Shown: in pieces, positions 25,317 to 36,732 of the stretch
How the letters are laid out: each line of letters opens with the position of its first letter
How positions within the stretch are numbered: the first letter of the stretch is position 1
Origin: Dokdonia sp. PRO95
GTDB taxonomy: Bacteria; Bacteroidota; Bacteroidia; Flavobacteriales; Flavobacteriaceae
Reading direction: 5' to 3'
Assembly: GCF_000355805.1 (NCBI RefSeq)
Contig: NZ_CM001837.1
Location: forward strand, 3,109,966 to 3,173,965
DNA: 64,000 bases
Translations under genes and position numbers: made by a program
Notes under the pieces: model-generated
Told to the model about the DNA's origin: nothing
Seen by the model: only the letters and a program-made list of their open reading frames with translations
Databases searched by the model: none

Positions 25317-25853
25317 TTACGATTTTTTTGCGTTACCTACTTCTTTAAGGGCATCACTACCTTTAAAGTCTAAATCTTGTGCAAGTTTTGAGATTTGCTT
25401 GAGATCAATGTTTCCTGTTACTTGAAAGAATACAGCACGTTTCTCACCTTCCATATCTCCGCTTAAGAACATTACAAATTCTTTTACATAATCTTCACTA
25501 CTTCCTTCTTTGTAGTAGAATTTTACATTCTTACCATCGTCCTTTACTCTCATTAATTCTTGAAGATTGCTACTTGTAATATAGCTCTTCATAGTACCGC
25601 TCATCTGGTCCATTACTCCTGTATTTGCACTTGTGTACATCTTTACATTCTCAAGATTATCTACAAGGTTGATATACTTTTGCATTTCTGGGTCAGATGA
25701 GTTGAGATCTACTTTACTAAGCAGCTTGAACATCTTTTGATTCATTACAATAGATGTAACTCCTTTTACATCCTCGTATTTATCAAAAGGACTTTGTGCG
25801 TAACTTACTAAGGTTACTAGGGCAAATGTCACTAACATTATTGATTTTTTCAT
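25317..25853 (-). CDS. DUF4252 secreted protein (third gene of ECF sigma operon)
   Basis: 178 residues. The signal peptide (MKKSIMLVTFALVTLVSYAQ) is of the plain Sec type, with no lipobox, unlike the paralogue downstream. The mature part belongs to DUF4252: it shares the pattern of a predicted alpha-helix near NLENVKMYTS and the ISKLAQDLDFKG-like C-terminal stretch with its neighbour. It is thus a soluble or loosely attached periplasmic partner of a lipoprotein. The two DUF4252 genes may act together, for instance as sensor or target of the anti-sigma protein; this is inference. Twenty bp separate it from the anti-sigma gene. No catalytic residues recognised. Confidence 0.85.
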   Translation of the reverse strand: MKKSIMLVTFALVTLVSYAQSPFDKYEDVKGVTSIVMNQKMFKLLSKVDLNSSDPEMQKYINLVDNLENVKMYTSANTGVMDQMSGTMKSYITSSNLQELMRVKDDGKNVKFYYKEGSSEDYVKEFVMFLSGDMEGEKRAVFFQVTGNIDLKQISKLAQDLDFKGSDALKEVGNAKKS

Positions 25854-25873
25854 AATATTTTTAATTTGAATTT

Positions 25874-26317
25874 TTATTTAAACAAAGTGCTGGATGCCTT
25901 ATCAAATTCTTGTACCACCTCCAGCTGTGTCGTACTTTGATTAATCATCTGGGACATCACCCCAAGTGCTTGTTTTGTTTTTAAGATGGCTAGTTCTTCA
26001 TTCTCATAGTTAGTAGAAATACTAGCATCTACCTGAGCACTTTGCGTCCATAATACTAACCCTACAATAACTGCAGCTGCAGCACTAGCTGCAAATCTGT
26101 AAATAGATGTTGACCGTTGTTTTTGAGGTAGCACTATTGGTGCATCATATGTTTCCTTAGAAGCAACGCTAAATGCTGTAAACATGCTAGTATATTCTTC
26201 CAAGTGTGGCGCCACATGATCACTTGTAAAATAAGCTCTTAACTCCTGCTCTTCCTTAAGCGTAGTTGCTCCTTCAAAGTAACCATCTAGTAGCTTCTCT
26301 ATATTATGAGATTCCAT
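25874..26317 (-). CDS. putative anti-sigma factor, single-pass membrane protein
   Basis: 147 residues. The cytoplasmic N-terminus begins with LLDGYFEGATTLKEEQELRAYF, the helix pattern typical of Bacteroidota anti-sigma proteins, followed by one membrane helix (~72-90; AASAAAAVIVGLVLW) and a ~55-residue periplasmic tail. It overlaps the upstream sigma-factor gene by 14 bp, implying translational coupling and stoichiometric partnership. Anti-sigma factors hold the cognate sigma at the membrane until an envelope signal releases it. I cannot assign it to a zinc-binding (ZAS) class: no HxxxCxxC motif is present. The function is inferred from gene position and topology rather than from a named domain. 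Confidence 0.7.
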   Translation of the reverse strand: MESHNIEKLLDGYFEGATTLKEEQELRAYFTSDHVAPHLEEYTSMFTAFSVASKETYDAPIVLPQKQRSTSIYRFAASAAAAVIVGLVLWTQSAQVDASISTNYENEELAILKTKQALGVMSQMINQSTTQLEVVQEFDKASSTLFK

Positions 26318-26813
26318 AGTTTCGTTTTTTAATCAATTCTTCTCTTAGTTTTTTGCGAGCTCTAGATAAAGCTACTCTTACAGCAGTTTCATTCATCTCG
26401 AGTATCACAGCAATCTCTGCGTTATCCATTTGCTCAACATCTCTCATTTGTACAATAAGTCGTTGCTGCTCTGGTAAATCTTCCATGAGTTTAAAAACCC
26501 AAGCTACCTCATCTGCAACCTCTATATGCTTACTCGTATTTCCTGAGTGATCTTCATAATTGTTATGAACGATTTTAAGATTATTGCTTCCTTTAGCCTT
26601 AAGCTTATCATAGCAATAATTTTTTGTCATCGTCATCGCAAATGCTTCAACACTTCGATATTTTTTTATGTCGGACCTCTTCGTCCATAAACGCAGTAGT
26701 ACTTCCTGCGTAGCATCTTGAGCCTCATCGTCAGATACGAGTAACCGCTTTGCAACGCGGTACACTTTATCCTTAAAAGGAGTCACAAGTTTTATGAACG
26801 TATGTTGGTCCAT
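26304..26813 (-). CDS. ECF-family RNA polymerase sigma factor
   Basis: 169 residues, normal for ECF sigma factors. Region 2 is seen in LVTPFKDKVYRVAKRLLV and DEAQDATQEVLLRLW, and region 4 in LPEQQRLIVQMRDVEQMDNAEIA followed by MNETAVRVALSRARKKLRE, the helix-turn-helix that reads the -35 element. First gene of a four-gene unit with a coupled anti-sigma and two DUF4252 envelope proteins, so an envelope-responsive regulon is likely; the operon itself is often the main target. The 14-bp overlap with the anti-sigma gene fits tight co-expression. The inducing signal and promoter motif cannot be read from the window. Confidence 0.93.
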   Translation of the reverse strand: MDQHTFIKLVTPFKDKVYRVAKRLLVSDDEAQDATQEVLLRLWTKRSDIKKYRSVEAFAMTMTKNYCYDKLKAKGSNNLKIVHNNYEDHSGNTSKHIEVADEVAWVFKLMEDLPEQQRLIVQMRDVEQMDNAEIAVILEMNETAVRVALSRARKKLREELIKKRNYGIS

Positions 26814-26886
26814 CGATTAATTGGTTAGTTATAAGGAAGACGAAGCAGTATTACTTTTGTTACAATGGGGATAAGAATTTTTATTT

Positions 26887-26902
26887 CGCTTTCGCGAAAA
26901 CG
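26887..26902. repeat. palindrome copy (one base off)
   Basis: CGCTTTCGCGAAAACG, in the 187-bp gap between the sigma-factor gene start and yidC end. Confidence 0.9.
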
Positions 26903-26936
26903 TGATACAAACACAAACAACTCTTCTATAAAAACA

Positions 26937-26968
26937 AGAAATCCCGTCTCAATAAAGACGGGATTTCT
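26937..26968 (-). terminator. terminator after yidC
   Basis: Stem AGAAATCCCGTCT / AGACGGGATTTCT (26937-26949, 26956-26968), 32 bp after the yidC stop. Confidence 0.85.
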
Positions 26969-27000
26969 AAGTAATTATGAAGTAGTAATACTAAAGTGTA

Positions 27001-28887
27001 TTATTTCTTTCCTTTTTGTTGTTGCTCTGCCTGCTCCATCATCTGTTGCATTTTCTTAGCAAATTTACCTTGCTTTTTCGGCTTAGCTTTCTTCACTTCA
27101 ATTTTTGCTTTAATCTTTTCTTCATCGATAATGAAGTTTTTGATTACCAAAATAATACCAATCGTAAGAAGGTTTGATATGAAATAATATAAACTCAATC
27201 CACTTGCATATTGGTTAAAGAAAACAAGCATAAGTAGTGGAGAGAAATACATCATGTACTTCATCATCTTACTCATATCTGGCATTCCTTCTTGCGTAGG
27301 CTGTTGCATTTGCTGGTTACCTGTAGTTAATCTCATTGAGAAGAAAATAGTAACTGCTGCAAGTATTGGGAATAAACTCACGTGATCTCCATAAAAAGGA
27401 ATCTCAAACGGAAGCTTTGCAATCTCATCATAGCTAGATAAATCATCTGCCCATAAGAAGCTCTTTCCTCTTAAATCAAACGCAGATGGGAAGAATGTAA
27501 ATAGCGCATAAAACACAGGAATCTGTAATAACGCTGGCAAACAACCTGCAGCGGGACTTGCTCCTGCTTTACTGTATAGCGCCATTGTTTCCTGCTGCTT
27601 CTTCATCGCATTGTCCTTATGCTTCTCTGAAATTGCTGCAATTTCTGGTTTTAAGATTTTCATCTTAGCCTGAGAAGTGTACTGCTTGTACTGAACTGGT
27701 GACAATAATAACTTTATTGAAATAGTCATCACAATAATTGCGATTCCAGCTGGTAAGAATCCAGATAAAAATGCAAAAAACGGAATTACCAAGTACTTGT
27801 TTAAGAACCCAAAGATTCCCCATCCTAATGGCATTGCCTCATCTAGACCTTGATCATAAGACTTTAAGATTGTATAATCTGTAGGTCCATAATACATCTG
27901 CATGGCATAGTCTATCTCACCATTTTTTGCTTCTAGCAATAGGTCAGACTTATACTCTTTTGTAAATATAGTTTTCTCGTCTCTATCATCTGCTTCCTTA
28001 TATAAATCTGTAGATGATAATCTTGCCTCTTTAAATGGAGTCTCAGAAATAAGCATTGAGCTAAAGAAGTGCTGGCGGTAATTCATCCATACAAGATCTT
28101 CTTCTATCTCATCGTCATCTCCTGCTGGAGATAACTTATCTGTCTTATCTTCTTCATACTTATAGGTAAGACGTGTATATCTATTTTCGTAAGACTGGCT
28201 ACGTGCGTGACGCATTCCTTTAAAATCCCACTGCATGCGCATAGGGTTAGACGTATTTAGACGAGAAGAAAGCCCTTGAGACTTCATCCCAAAATCCATC
28301 ATATAATCACCCTCTTTGAGCTCATAACGATACTCTAAGTATTCACTAGGAGACACCTTAAGCTTCATAGACAGAACATCATTCCCTCCATTTTTTGATA
28401 ACGTAGGCTCAAAAAACAAGTCTTTAGTATTAAGATTACGATTATCTGCAGTGCTGAAACTTACATTAAATTGGCTATTACCATCTTTAATAAGATATAC
28501 AGGAATAGAGTCAAAAGTACTGTGTTTAAGCAGCTTTACTTCTGTAATATAACCTCCTTTATTACTTACTTTAACCTCTAATACATCATTTGCAATCGTA
28601 GTGCTTGCTCCTTCCTTTGCAGATGGTAAGGACCCAGAGTAAGCAAAACTTCCAAGTTTGTTTTGCAATGCTATGTTACTCAAAGAGTCTGTCGCAATTG
28701 CAGGCGTAGTATCCATAACTGGCAAGGAAACAACATCCTCATCAGTTTCTTGAAGTTGTTCTGTTTGTGCTGCTTTTTGTGCTTCAATTTCTTCTGGAGT
28801 AGGCTTATTAAAATATATAATCCATACTAGAATCCCTCCCATAAGGAGCATTCCGATAAGAGAGTTTGTGTCGAAATTCTTTTTCAT
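27001..28887 (-). CDS. yidC: membrane protein insertase YidC
   Basis: 628 residues, the usual size in Bacteroidota. An N-terminal membrane helix (~10-28) is followed by the large periplasmic beta-sandwich domain (~90-340), then the five-helix YidC/Oxa1/Alb3 core with ISIKLLLSPVQYKQYTSQ, MALYSKAGASPAAGCLP and the C-terminal membrane helices. The tail is strongly basic (KKAKPKKQGKFAKKMQQ) and may contact ribosomes. It inserts or assists folding of inner-membrane proteins alone or with SecYEG. The ATG at 28887 is used rather than the TTG one codon upstream. It follows pyrG on the same strand 82 bp later, with a palindrome copy in the gap. Confidence 0.96.
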   Translation of the reverse strand: MKKNFDTNSLIGMLLMGGILVWIIYFNKPTPEEIEAQKAAQTEQLQETDEDVVSLPVMDTTPAIATDSLSNIALQNKLGSFAYSGSLPSAKEGASTTIANDVLEVKVSNKGGYITEVKLLKHSTFDSIPVYLIKDGNSQFNVSFSTADNRNLNTKDLFFEPTLSKNGGNDVLSMKLKVSPSEYLEYRYELKEGDYMMDFGMKSQGLSSRLNTSNPMRMQWDFKGMRHARSQSYENRYTRLTYKYEEDKTDKLSPAGDDDEIEEDLVWMNYRQHFFSSMLISETPFKEARLSSTDLYKEADDRDEKTIFTKEYKSDLLLEAKNGEIDYAMQMYYGPTDYTILKSYDQGLDEAMPLGWGIFGFLNKYLVIPFFAFLSGFLPAGIAIIVMTISIKLLLSPVQYKQYTSQAKMKILKPEIAAISEKHKDNAMKKQQETMALYSKAGASPAAGCLPALLQIPVFYALFTFFPSAFDLRGKSFLWADDLSSYDEIAKLPFEIPFYGDHVSLFPILAAVTIFFSMRLTTGNQQMQQPTQEGMPDMSKMMKYMMYFSPLLMLVFFNQYASGLSLYYFISNLLTIGIILVIKNFIIDEEKIKAKIEVKKAKPKKQGKFAKKMQQMMEQAEQQQKGKK

Positions 28888-28915
28888 CAATTGTATTTAG
28901 GTAGTGTTTTTATTA

Positions 28916-28931
28916 CGCTTTCGCGAAAGCG
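28916..28931. repeat. palindrome copy (perfect), pyrG-yidC gap
   Basis: Perfect 16-bp copy between pyrG stop and yidC start; it would lie in any pyrG-yidC mRNA and could fold as a hairpin. Confidence 0.95.
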
Positions 28932-28969
28932 TGATTTTCTCAAAGCAATTCTGCTTCCATTATTGTACT

Positions 28970-30661
<1,692 letters not shown>

Positions 30662-30694
30662 TTAAGACACTTGACCCGTTTATTTAATCAAAAC

Positions 30695-30724
30695 AAAAGG
30701 CAATCCTAAGCTGGATTGCCTTTT
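30695..30724 (-). terminator. terminator after guaB
   Basis: Stem AAAAGGCAATCC / GGATTGCCTTTT (30695-30706, 30713-30724), loop TAAGCT, T-rich on the minus strand. Confidence 0.85.
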
Positions 30725-30759
30725 ATAATTTAAGTTATGCTTTTTAGAATGCAGCCTAC

Positions 30760-32231
<1,472 letters not shown>

Positions 32232-32268
32232 CGCAATTATTGTTTTAAGAAGTGAGAGTGGATTATTA

Positions 32269-32284
32269 CGCTTTCGCGAAAGCG
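32269..32284. repeat. palindrome copy (perfect), upstream of guaB
   Basis: Perfect 16-bp copy 38 bp before the guaB start. The rest of the gap 32232-32568 holds only AT-rich sequence and an AGGAG-like stretch before the next gene. Confidence 0.95.
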
Positions 32285-32568
32285 AATAAACGATAAATCC
32301 ACGCTAACAATTAATTGCGTGTAAAGATACATTTTATTCCGCAATATGTAAGGAAATCAACTGCAATCTAATAATTACTAACCTACATTCTTTAAACTAC
32401 AGTCGCTTAACCTAATTTGCTATTATAATTATCTAGAAACTACGCCAAGTATAGAACAACTATTCTTACTCAATCTAAATACAAACAGACTGATTAACAA
32501 TTAATTATAATCTTTATGCTTTATTAATACTTAACTTTAAAGGAGAAATAAATTAAAAAGATAAAATT

Positions 32569-32814
32569 ATGGCTATCAAACTCGCACACAACTGCTCAAA
32601 TTGTAACCAACTAAAAGATGGTAATTTTTGCAAAAAGCATGAAGTACACGTAGGTGCTCAATACACCTGTGATAGCTTTGATATGAAAGCTGCTTTAAAA
32701 GACGATCGCAATTGCGTTACTTGCACTCGCTATCATGAAAGTGATTGCGCAAACCCTACACAAGCTGCTCCCGGAATGCTCTGCGCTTCTTGGGCTCCAC
32801 AAGGCAATGCGTAA
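32569..32814 (+). CDS. small duplicated Cys-rich protein, unknown function
   Basis: 81 residues with eight cysteines in two matching halves: C9-x2-C12-x8-C21-x12-C34 and C49-x2-C52-x7-C60-x11-C72, each followed by an aromatic-containing CDSF or CASW turn. The spacing suggests two zinc or iron-sulfur centres, or a redox-active pair; nothing more can be said. No signal peptide, so cytoplasmic. An AAGGAG sequence (about 32540-32545) lies unusually far, some 25 bp, before the ATG. The gene is clearly bounded: an upstream TAACTTTA promoter-like site and a very strong downstream hairpin. I do not recognise a named family. Confidence 0.75.
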   Translation: MAIKLAHNCSNCNQLKDGNFCKKHEVHVGAQYTCDSFDMKAALKDDRNCVTCTRYHESDCANPTQAAPGMLCASWAPQGNA

Positions 32815-32828
32815 CACAACATCACCAT

Positions 32829-32870
32829 ATAACAAAGCCATCTCATAAACTTATGAGATGGCTTTGTTAT
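32829..32870. terminator. perfect 19-bp stem-loop between convergent genes
   Basis: Arms 32829-32847 and 32852-32870 pair over 19 bp with a four-base loop AACT. Only a short T/A-rich flank is present, but position between convergent genes fits a shared terminator. Confidence 0.75.
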
Positions 32871-32887
32871 GGAGTAAAACTCAACTT

Positions 32888-35365
32888 CTATAACTTAATC
32901 TGAAGTGTCGTATAGAAGGTAACTGGCTCTGCAGGTATAATTCCTGGGCCAGGATATCCTGTAGCACGTCTTGTGAAGTAAGATTCATCTAGTACATTAT
33001 TTACTCCAGCCTCTAGCTTGAAACGCTTCCAAGTATAGGCTGCCGAAATATCTAGTACTCCGTATGAAGGGATTGTTCCAACAATTCCTGATAAATTGCT
33101 TTGGCCAGCTTGAGGTGCTGGATTATTATTTGCGTCTGTAAATTGTTCAGATAATAATGTGTACTGTATGCTCGTAGATAGGTTTTTGTACCCAAAATTG
33201 ATTCCCGTTTTAAAATTGAATCTAGGTATAAACTCCACAGAATTATCTTTAATATCCGGTTCTACTACGGTAGTACTGCCCGGAATATTAAATGCGTTTC
33301 CACTTAGGTATTCAGAATTTGTCAAGGCCAAATTTGCAAATACTTTCAGTCGATAGTCATCCCTTTGACTAAAAAAAGCTTCCTTTAAGTTCCAATCTAC
33401 AAAACTTTCTAACCCATAAATAAATGCGTCACCAATGTTACCTCTACGTCGCTTTATACTTCCATCAGTGCTCACAAAAGTCAAAAATCCTAAACGATCA
33501 TCATATCGCAAACCAAAAACACTTATATCATAAGACAGCTTATTATCAAAATTGCCTCTTACTCCCAAATCTACCGTATACCCTTCCTCGTCTTTTATAT
33601 TGGGGTCGACCGATGCATTTGGATCAACCACTCGAATATCATTAAAAGTAACGGAACGATAATTCTGGCTAAAGTTTCCATACAATTCAACTGCTGAAGA
33701 TAGATCATACGTTACACCTGCACCTAATAGTAAAAAATCACGGTCAAAAACTCTATTATCTGCTACATCTTCATTTAGAAGTACATTACCTGCTAAGTCA
33801 ACCACCACATTATTAAAAGAACCTTCACTTTCTGTTTTGATTTGCTCATACCTAAAACCTGGAGTTATAGAAAGCCTGTCTGTCACATTAAAAATGTTTT
33901 CCCCAAAAATAGCTAGGTTTCTATTAGGAAAATCAAATTCAGCTTGACGTTCATAATTAGGAAACTGCTCTGTAGCAAAACTAAAATCTGCATCGTCTGC
34001 TGTAGTTCCAGGCCCTTGCTGCTGACTGTTACTTGCATCGTAATACTTACTTCCTATTAAGAAAACAGCATCCTTCTCTCCTATCTTATATCTCGTAAGC
34101 AAGCGCGCCTCCGCACCCCAGTTTGTAAAGTTATCCACAAGAAGTTCTCTAGGTTCTTCAAGATCATCTGGCTGTGACACTCTATTCGTTCTAAAACCTA
34201 CAGCACTACGTTGTGCATCTAGACCAAACACATTTAAACTAAAATCTGTTTTCTCACTAAAGGCGTGATCAAGGCGTAAAGAGTATACTTTCCAGTCTAC
34301 ATCAAACCAGTTACGATCACGGTTACTAAAGCTAGGGTCTTCTATAAATTGAGCATCTGTGAGACCTCCGGCTTGTTTTGCTAAATAATTAAACAAAGTC
34401 AATTCTCCAGTTATTTTAGTGTTCTCACTAAGCTGGTATGCAGCGTGTGCAAGGTAATTACGGCTGTTAAACTGAGAGTTAGGTCTCCAGCCATCTCCTT
34501 CTTTGTAATTAAAATAAGTGTAATAACTGAACTTCCCCACTGTACCGCTTAAACTATTAAAAGAAGTAAGCAACCCATAAGAACCTGCAGTCTGTCTCGA
34601 TATTAATTCAATCTTCTTGTCTTTTACTGGCTCTTTAAATTTAAAATTTATCAATCCGCCAAACTGTGTCCCGTATTGTAAAGATGCAGCACCACGTACA
34701 ACTTGAATTTCTTTAAGAGCCTCTGCCGGTGGCGTATAATAACTTTCTGGATATCCAAGAACGTCTGCACTTATATCATAGTTATTCTGTCTAATATTAA
34801 AGTTGGCAGAGCGGTTAGGGTCTAGACCACGGCCACCTATATTGAGTTGCAATCCAGCATCTCCGTTTTCATAAATATTAAGTCCTACCACTTGACTATA
34901 AATCTGTCTAGGTGCATTTGCTGCTAGGTTTGCCGTAAGTTGATCTACAAGTACTACTTCACTCTTTTTACCAGCATAAATTGCTGTTCCCTCTACTTTT
35001 TTAAGTGAGCGAAGTGCAAAAATCTTCTCACGACGGCTTGTAAGCACCACCTCAGAAAGTGACTCTCCAAGCTCTTGAAGGCTATAATTTTTAGTGATAT
35101 TACTGGTAATAGAAACCTGGTCTTCTATAAGCTCGTAAGCAAAACCAAAAACAACTACAGCGTAGTTTCCAGATGGCACATTATCAAATGTAAACGCACC
35201 AGAAGCATTTGTAGTAACCACCATATTTGCCTGGCGCACATATACCTCAACCTCTGGAATACCAGCACCAGTGGCGTCTCTTACTTTACCTGAAAATGTA
35301 AATTGTGCACTCATAGAAAGCGCACATAAAATCAATAATAACGTACTATAAACCTTTAATTTCAT
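32888..35365 (-). CDS. TonB-dependent outer-membrane receptor (FecA-like, iron locus)
   Basis: 825 residues. The ATG at 35365 gives a proper signal peptide (MKLKVYSTLLLILCALSMSAQ); the ORF start at 35398 would not. A CarboxypepD_reg-like domain (~22-105) leads to the plug (RRENIFALR-type region, KEIQVVRGAASLQYGTQ, GGLINF) and a 22-stranded barrel ending in FYTTLQIKL with the terminal aromatic/hydrophobic pattern. TonB receptors import ferric siderophores, haem, citrate or other large nutrients. Its start overlaps the HTTM gene by 20 bp, and imelysin and DUF4856 genes precede it, so iron or an iron complex is the probable cargo; FecA-like by resemblance only. Regulated by the promoter and palindrome at 39174-39224. 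Confidence 0.9.
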   Translation of the reverse strand: MKLKVYSTLLLILCALSMSAQFTFSGKVRDATGAGIPEVEVYVRQANMVVTTNASGAFTFDNVPSGNYAVVVFGFAYELIEDQVSITSNITKNYSLQELGESLSEVVLTSRREKIFALRSLKKVEGTAIYAGKKSEVVLVDQLTANLAANAPRQIYSQVVGLNIYENGDAGLQLNIGGRGLDPNRSANFNIRQNNYDISADVLGYPESYYTPPAEALKEIQVVRGAASLQYGTQFGGLINFKFKEPVKDKKIELISRQTAGSYGLLTSFNSLSGTVGKFSYYTYFNYKEGDGWRPNSQFNSRNYLAHAAYQLSENTKITGELTLFNYLAKQAGGLTDAQFIEDPSFSNRDRNWFDVDWKVYSLRLDHAFSEKTDFSLNVFGLDAQRSAVGFRTNRVSQPDDLEEPRELLVDNFTNWGAEARLLTRYKIGEKDAVFLIGSKYYDASNSQQQGPGTTADDADFSFATEQFPNYERQAEFDFPNRNLAIFGENIFNVTDRLSITPGFRYEQIKTESEGSFNNVVVDLAGNVLLNEDVADNRVFDRDFLLLGAGVTYDLSSAVELYGNFSQNYRSVTFNDIRVVDPNASVDPNIKDEEGYTVDLGVRGNFDNKLSYDISVFGLRYDDRLGFLTFVSTDGSIKRRRGNIGDAFIYGLESFVDWNLKEAFFSQRDDYRLKVFANLALTNSEYLSGNAFNIPGSTTVVEPDIKDNSVEFIPRFNFKTGINFGYKNLSTSIQYTLLSEQFTDANNNPAPQAGQSNLSGIVGTIPSYGVLDISAAYTWKRFKLEAGVNNVLDESYFTRRATGYPGPGIIPAEPVTFYTTLQIKL

Positions 35366-36725
35366 CTGTAAATGGTATAATCCAATTTTTATGAGCAAAT
35401 GAATCTTCTATTTGCGCGAGATCCACTTTAGGATCAACATAAGCGGTACTTAACCTTCCATTGAGAGCAACATAAGACTCAACGTAGACTTCTACCTCTT
35501 GATGACCTTGCCCCTCAAAATGGTCGCGAAGATAGTGAGCATATTCTAAAATAAAGTCTGGTTGGAAGCTCATTTGCTTTTCTTGCAGTGGCGTTAAGAA
35601 ATCTGTATTATCTACATAAAATCGCTTTCCGCTTACGCCGTCTACTATTTTAAATTGTGCATAGCCAGATTTTTCCATAAGCATCACTCTCCATGAAAAT
35701 CTGTAACCTTCTTCTGTCCAAAATAACTCCCCAGGATACGCGAGGTTACGCCATGGCAAGAGCAGTTGTATAGTAAAAAACACTGCTACTATGACTACAG
35801 AAGTCCTTGCTAGATTAGAATTTTTAGGTACATAGCGCTGTTTAGTTTGTAATAACTGTTGTGGGTATTTTACCGCTTTCGCGAAAGCGTAAATAATCTT
35901 TTTATGAAAACCTGCATCAAAGAAAATCAACGCACTCACTATCATCACATACGGAAACATCCCGATAGGAAATAGTACTCGGGTGAGCACATGGAAGATA
36001 ATTACCATGATAAATGCAAAAGTTCTAGACTTACGCCAGAGCAGAAAAAATGGAATAAATAAGTCATATCCCGCTCCAAACCAGCTAAAAACATATTGCA
36101 CCCATTCCTCTCCCAGCAAGTTTCCTATAAATGGAATATCAAACTTAGAGGGTAACCAGATTTTAAGCGGCATAGCCTTAATGAGCCAGTCGCTATTAAG
36201 TTTTGCTAGGCCAGCATACACATACACTATCCCCAGAAGTAGTTTTATACTATCTATAGTCCAACGAGGCACAAACTGTATAGGTGTTATGGTACGCTTT
36301 CGCGAAAGCTGTAACGCATCAATCGAAAAATAAGAACCTGCAGGTATAAAAATCATCAGGAAACTAAGCATACTGATGAAGTAGTAGTGATTGAGATACA
36401 TGGTTTTATCCATGAGCTCTATGTAAGTAAAGCTTAAAAAGAAGACAATGATTGCCAAACGGTATTTATAACCTAGGGTAATCATGATCGTACTTAACGC
36501 ACATATCGCAAATAATAAGTAGGTATAATTCCCAAAAGGACGCACCCACTCAAAACCATAAAATGTAAAATGAAAGGATGGCGCAATATAGAATTTTTCA
36601 ATCCATCCGTAACTCCAGAATCTGATGAGACTGGCTAGCATGAGCAGCCCAAAAGACACACGAAAGACCGCTAGTGGTGCGGCCTCTCTTTGTGTATTTA
36701 AATATCTTTTGACTTGCTGTATCAT
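35346..36725 (-). CDS. HTTM-domain membrane protein (vitamin K-dependent carboxylase-like)
   Basis: 459 residues with 8-10 predicted membrane helices across ~15-330 and a soluble C-terminal tail. The HTTM family is related to the gamma-glutamyl carboxylase; the conserved region around DKTMYLNHYYF is present and resembles the substrate-helix motif of that family. In Bacteroidota it is repeatedly found between imelysin and TonB-receptor genes, as here (8 bp from the imelysin stop and overlapping the receptor start), which suggests a part in handling an iron-related ligand. Two palindrome copies fall inside: 36295-36310 read QLSRKRT and 35874-35889 read YAFAKAV. Activity is unknown. Confidence 0.85.
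   Translation of the reverse strand: MIQQVKRYLNTQREAAPLAVFRVSFGLLMLASLIRFWSYGWIEKFYIAPSFHFTFYGFEWVRPFGNYTYLLFAICALSTIMITLGYKYRLAIIVFFLSFTYIELMDKTMYLNHYYFISMLSFLMIFIPAGSYFSIDALQLSRKRTITPIQFVPRWTIDSIKLLLGIVYVYAGLAKLNSDWLIKAMPLKIWLPSKFDIPFIGNLLGEEWVQYVFSWFGAGYDLFIPFFLLWRKSRTFAFIMVIIFHVLTRVLFPIGMFPYVMIVSALIFFDAGFHKKIIYAFAKAVKYPQQLLQTKQRYVPKNSNLARTSVVIVAVFFTIQLLLPWRNLAYPGELFWTEEGYRFSWRVMLMEKSGYAQFKIVDGVSGKRFYVDNTDFLTPLQEKQMSFQPDFILEYAHYLRDHFEGQGHQEVEVYVESYVALNGRLSTAYVDPKVDLAQIEDSFAHKNWIIPFTDEIKGL
35874..35889. repeat. palindrome copy inside HTTM gene (read AFAKA)
   Basis: Perfect 16-bp copy in the coding sequence. Confidence 0.95.
36295..36310. repeat. palindrome copy inside HTTM gene (read LSRKR)
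   Basis: CGCTTTCGCGAAAGCT, one terminal base off; read in a different phase from the copy 420 bp away in the same gene. Confidence 0.92.
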
Positions 36726-36732
36726 CTAAGAT

